A stretch of DNA of 6,571 bases from SZUA-521 sp041738285. GTDB lineage: Bacteria; Pseudomonadota; Gammaproteobacteria; Pseudomonadales; Azotimanducaceae. The notes beneath the pieces were generated by a model. That model saw only the letters and a list, made by a program, of their open reading frames with translations. It was not told the DNA's origin and searched no databases. The stretch is from the NCBI GenBank assembly GCA_041738285.1, contig JBGSQB010000227.1, positions 1 through 6,571 on the forward strand. Reading direction: 5' to 3'. Made by a program: the position numbers and the translations under genes. Position 1 is the first letter of the stretch. Each line of letters starts with the position of its first letter. Shown piece by piece: positions 5,196-6,571 of the stretch.

Positions 5196-6170
5196 TCAAA
5201 GTGGCAGCATCGAGTGCGGGGCTTCATGAAGACATAACCAAACTAAAACCCGAAACGATTGATCGACACCGCGCGATCGTTTGAGCGGCAATTCGTCACA
5301 CTCAGCAATGAGCTGTGCGAGAGGAACCATTGCCGTTCCCCAGCCGGACGCAAACAGAATCTTGTCCTGAAGAATTCGATTGCCGTAGTAGATGAGCATT
5401 TCGTATCCGGATCCTGGGGCAATCATGTGCTTCACGCGGCGGCAGGCAAAATCGATGTAGATGTTTCTGTGTCGGGTGGCGATGGCGACCAGATCCGCAA
5501 CCCAGGGCCAGCCAGCAAGCCCAGCCACAATGGTCAGGTCAGGGAAGTCTCTTGCGACCTGATCGAGATGCTGGGGATGCGCGTAGTCGTGAGCCCGATC
5601 AGAGAGCAGGTGAATCCCCGTGGTGATTCGCACGGGAATATCCAGCGCCACGCATTTGGCGTAGTAGGGATAGAACGCAGGATCGTTGATGTACCGTTTT
5701 TCTCGATAGGACGACACTTCGAAGCCGCGGCAGCCCAGATCGGCTACGCCAGTTTCGAGCTGCTTAACGCCATCATGACCATCATCACCCCAGATTCTGA
5801 ACCAGGGTATGAGTCGGTCGGGGTATTGTTTTGCAAAGGCGGCCACATCTTCGTTGGATGCGCGTCTGCCCGCGTTGCCAATGCACGCATACTCGACATT
5901 GGCTGCATCGAGCATCTTGATGATGGCTTCGTTGGACATGGCCCTTGCCATGTCGACTTCGCACAGTTTGAGGGCCAGCACCGTTAGCCCCTGAGTTTCT
6001 TTCACTTCATTGAATTCATCCAGCGACATGCCGATTTGCGCAGCCCAGCCCGGCGCCATGTTCTGGGCATAGCCTTCCTTGTCAAATCCGCGCCCTTCCT
6101 TGATCAGGCGGATGGTGTCCGTGACCGCTTCCCGAGTGGGTGTATCGCATTCGAAATCGATGACCTTCAT
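5196..6170 (-). CDS. Amidohydrolase-2 family protein, C-terminus replaced, metal ligands changed
   Basis: This 324-codon frame resembles the amidohydrolase-2 TIM-barrel family that includes ACMSD and gamma-resorcylate decarboxylase. GAGG in the minus sense lies about 5-8 nt before ATG 6170. Family landmarks are visible: VIDFEC at 3-8, RDFPDLTIVAGLAGWPW at 207-223, RHRNIYIDFAC at 233-243 and DKILFASGWG at 269-278. Usual metal or catalytic positions differ: D-x-H-x-H is D5-x-E7-x-D9, the strand-5 IHTG is I182-T-T-G, the strand-6 His is L218, and the FGTDW Asp is G276. It may be a non-canonical enzyme or a pseudoenzyme. Family-like sequence stops at ELPLK (residue 297, about position 5280); the remaining 27 residues are the antisense of the EncFtn-like fragment. 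The expected terminal helix ending like NAARLF is absent, so the protein is probably truncated and may be inactive. Confidence 0.78.
   Translation of the reverse strand: MKVIDFECDTPTREAVTDTIRLIKEGRGFDKEGYAQNMAPGWAAQIGMSLDEFNEVKETQGLTVLALKLCEVDMARAMSNEAIIKMLDAANVEYACIGNAGRRASNEDVAAFAKQYPDRLIPWFRIWGDDGHDGVKQLETGVADLGCRGFEVSSYREKRYINDPAFYPYYAKCVALDIPVRITTGIHLLSDRAHDYAHPQHLDQVARDFPDLTIVAGLAGWPWVADLVAIATRHRNIYIDFACRRVKHMIAPGSGYEMLIYYGNRILQDKILFASGWGTAMVPLAQLIAECDELPLKRSRGVDQSFRVLVWLCLHEAPHSMLPL
5201..5284 (+). pseudogene. Encapsulated ferritin-like (EncFtn) gene, 5' fragment of 27 codons
   Basis: A GTG start at 5201 is preceded by AGGAG at 5188-5192 with ideal 8-nt spacing. The short product contains LHEDITKL and then LKPETIDRHRAIV, matching the N-terminus of encapsulin-cargo ferritins such as that of Rhodospirillum rubrum, where this block leads into the SxMEELEAxDWYDQR helix. 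Here a TGA (5282-5284) comes directly after IV, and the downstream DNA is the minus-strand amidohydrolase. All ferroxidase residues, on later helices of the family, are therefore missing, and no encapsulin shell gene is present. The preceding 120 bases are unusually AT-rich and include a TATAGA -10-like box (5153-5158) and an AGAAT/ATTCT inverted repeat (5156-5160 and 5171-5175), so the expression signals may survive. The family call rests on about 20 residues. Confidence 0.6.
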
Positions 6171-6345
6171 TGCTGCCTCGCGAGTCCATTAATGGGTGAT
6201 CCAAGGTGGGCCCGTAGTGTCCGCGATCTAGGAACTTCGCCACAACTTGCCAGCAGACCAGGCAACTGACTCACCCCGCTCTACTGCTCCGCAGGAACCC
6301 CGATACAGACTGACCCCGTCATCGTACGCGCAGCTATGCGTCCGC
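6171..6345. other. Upstream region of the amidohydrolase, no gene seen
   Basis: This segment should contain the minus-strand promoter of the amidohydrolase, but I find no convincing -35/-10 pair. A 10-bp palindrome CCATTAATGG occurs at 6186-6195, close to the ribosome binding site. Long open frames cross the region on both strands without domain resemblance. Short GACCCC/GGGGTC-like strings near 6310 recall the ends of some insertion sequences, but no matching partner is visible. Confidence 0.4.
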
Positions 6346-6375
6346 AACGGGACCCGAATCGGTCCCGTTTCTTTT
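6346..6375 (+). terminator. Strong intrinsic terminator, orphan on the plus strand
   Basis: AACGGGACC at 6346-6354 pairs perfectly with GGTCCCGTT at 6361-6369 around a 6-nt loop, followed directly by TCTTTT at 6370-6375. This 9-bp GC-rich stem plus T-rich tail has the form of a rho-independent terminator reading on the plus strand. The nearest supported gene upstream, the amidohydrolase, points the other way, so the terminator has no visible client. It may belong to a deleted gene or an unannotated small RNA. Confidence 0.7.
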
Positions 6376-6398
6376 GAGGTGCAGAGGGAGGGATTGAT

Positions 6399-6418
6399 GG
6401 CGCACATCCCTGTGCGCC
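6399..6418. repeat. Perfect hairpin with 8-bp stem
   Basis: GGCGCACA at 6399-6406 pairs with TGTGCGCC at 6411-6418 across a 4-nt TCCC loop. It follows the terminator by 23 nt and is the second of a run of closely spaced hairpins. Confidence 0.65.
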
Positions 6419-6442
6419 ACCCTCGCCTGCCGGCTCGGGCGC

Positions 6443-6457
6443 CGTCGCTGAGCGACG
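6443..6457. repeat. Perfect hairpin with 6-bp stem
   Basis: CGTCGC at 6443-6448 pairs with GCGACG at 6452-6457 across a 3-nt TGA loop. It is the third of the hairpin run. Confidence 0.5.
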
Positions 6458-6463
6458 TCGTCC

Positions 6464-6485
6464 AAAACGGCGGTCCTGCCGTTTT
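6464..6485. repeat. Perfect hairpin with 8-bp stem flanked by A- and T-runs
   Basis: AAAACGGC at 6464-6471 pairs with GCCGTTTT at 6478-6485 around a GGTCCT loop. The T-run on the plus strand and the A-run (T-run on the minus strand) give it the shape of a weak bidirectional terminator. A smaller hairpin, CGAAC/GTTCG (6488-6492 and 6501-6505), follows at once. Confidence 0.55.
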
Positions 6486-6505
6486 GTCGAACCCGAGAGC
6501 GTTCG

Positions 6506-6571
6506 TCCACACCGCCCGCTCAGCCGCAAACAGAAAAGGGGGGACCGGGGGCCTATTTGGGAAGTAATAGG
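6506..6571. other. G-rich right edge with possible element end
   Basis: After the hairpin run the sequence has A-rich and G-rich strings (AAAAGGGGGG, CCGGGGG), then CCTATT at 6552-6557 mirrored by AATAGG at 6566-6571. This style of sequence often flanks REP-associated transposase or repeat elements, but the window ends before anything decisive. No gene is supported. Confidence 0.22.

Noticed and set aside
5259..5987. Plus-strand open frame of 242 codons opposite the amidohydrolase
   Set aside because: It is the mirror of a well-matched minus-strand family protein and shows no motif of its own.
6346..6505. CRISPR array or integron attC sites as an explanation for the hairpin run
   Set aside because: The stems differ in sequence and spacing, there are no repeated units, and no attC core sites or cas/integrase genes are present.
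6228..6567. Overlapping open frames on both strands at the right edge
   Set aside because: They run through the hairpin cluster, have no domain resemblance or ribosome binding site, and their composition is Arg/Pro/Ser-rich noise.

Overview
The window comes from a moderately GC-rich proteobacterial chromosome. Family resemblances (Xanthomonas/Burkholderia-type Dps, an IS3-family element, encapsulated-ferritin-like sequence) point to a beta- or gammaproteobacterium, but nothing here fixes the genus. Coding is mostly on the plus strand. The striking feature is the amount of broken gene material between intact genes: at least four genes are visibly truncated or frameshifted, and one more fragment probably is.

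Layout. Positions 1-191 (minus) hold the start of an exported DUF3365 (Tll0287-like) protein that runs off the left edge. After a gene-free gap, 521-1001 is a decayed dps gene with four frame-breaking deletions. A compact plus-strand block follows: a 33-residue single-span membrane peptide (1042-1143), a DUF1269-type glycine-rich membrane protein (1159-1665), a ZIP-family metal transporter (1760-2497), and a DUF2202 ferritin-like protein whose start codon directly follows the ZIP stop (2498-2959). Positions 2960-3680 are debris: an 18-bp perfect palindrome, the 3' third of an IS3-type transposase with a stop and a frameshift, and a short piece resembling the tail of a class II glutamine amidotransferase. 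A dicarboxylate/amino-acid:cation symporter follows (3689-5075), broken by a 2-nt deletion just before its NMDGT motif. At 5201-5284 lies the first 27 codons of an encapsulated-ferritin-like gene with an excellent ribosome binding site. It is cut off exactly where the minus-strand amidohydrolase (5196-6170) loses its own native C-terminus. The last 400 bases hold no supported gene but do hold a strong orphan hairpin terminator and a run of further perfect hairpins.

How the genes fit together. The best-supported functional unit is ZIP import of a divalent metal coupled to a ferritin-like DUF2202 protein, next to membrane and stress-type small proteins. Two other ferritin-superfamily genes (Dps and the EncFtn-like gene) lie within 3 kb and both are destroyed. 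This suggests a metal storage and oxidative-stress neighbourhood under reductive decay, with the DUF2202 protein the only intact member. No CRISPR array, tRNA, rRNA or complete mobile element was seen. I found no convincing new multi-gene system; the strongest leads are the EncFtn/amidohydrolase junction, the metal-ligand-poor amidohydrolase, and the 3'-end hairpin cluster.
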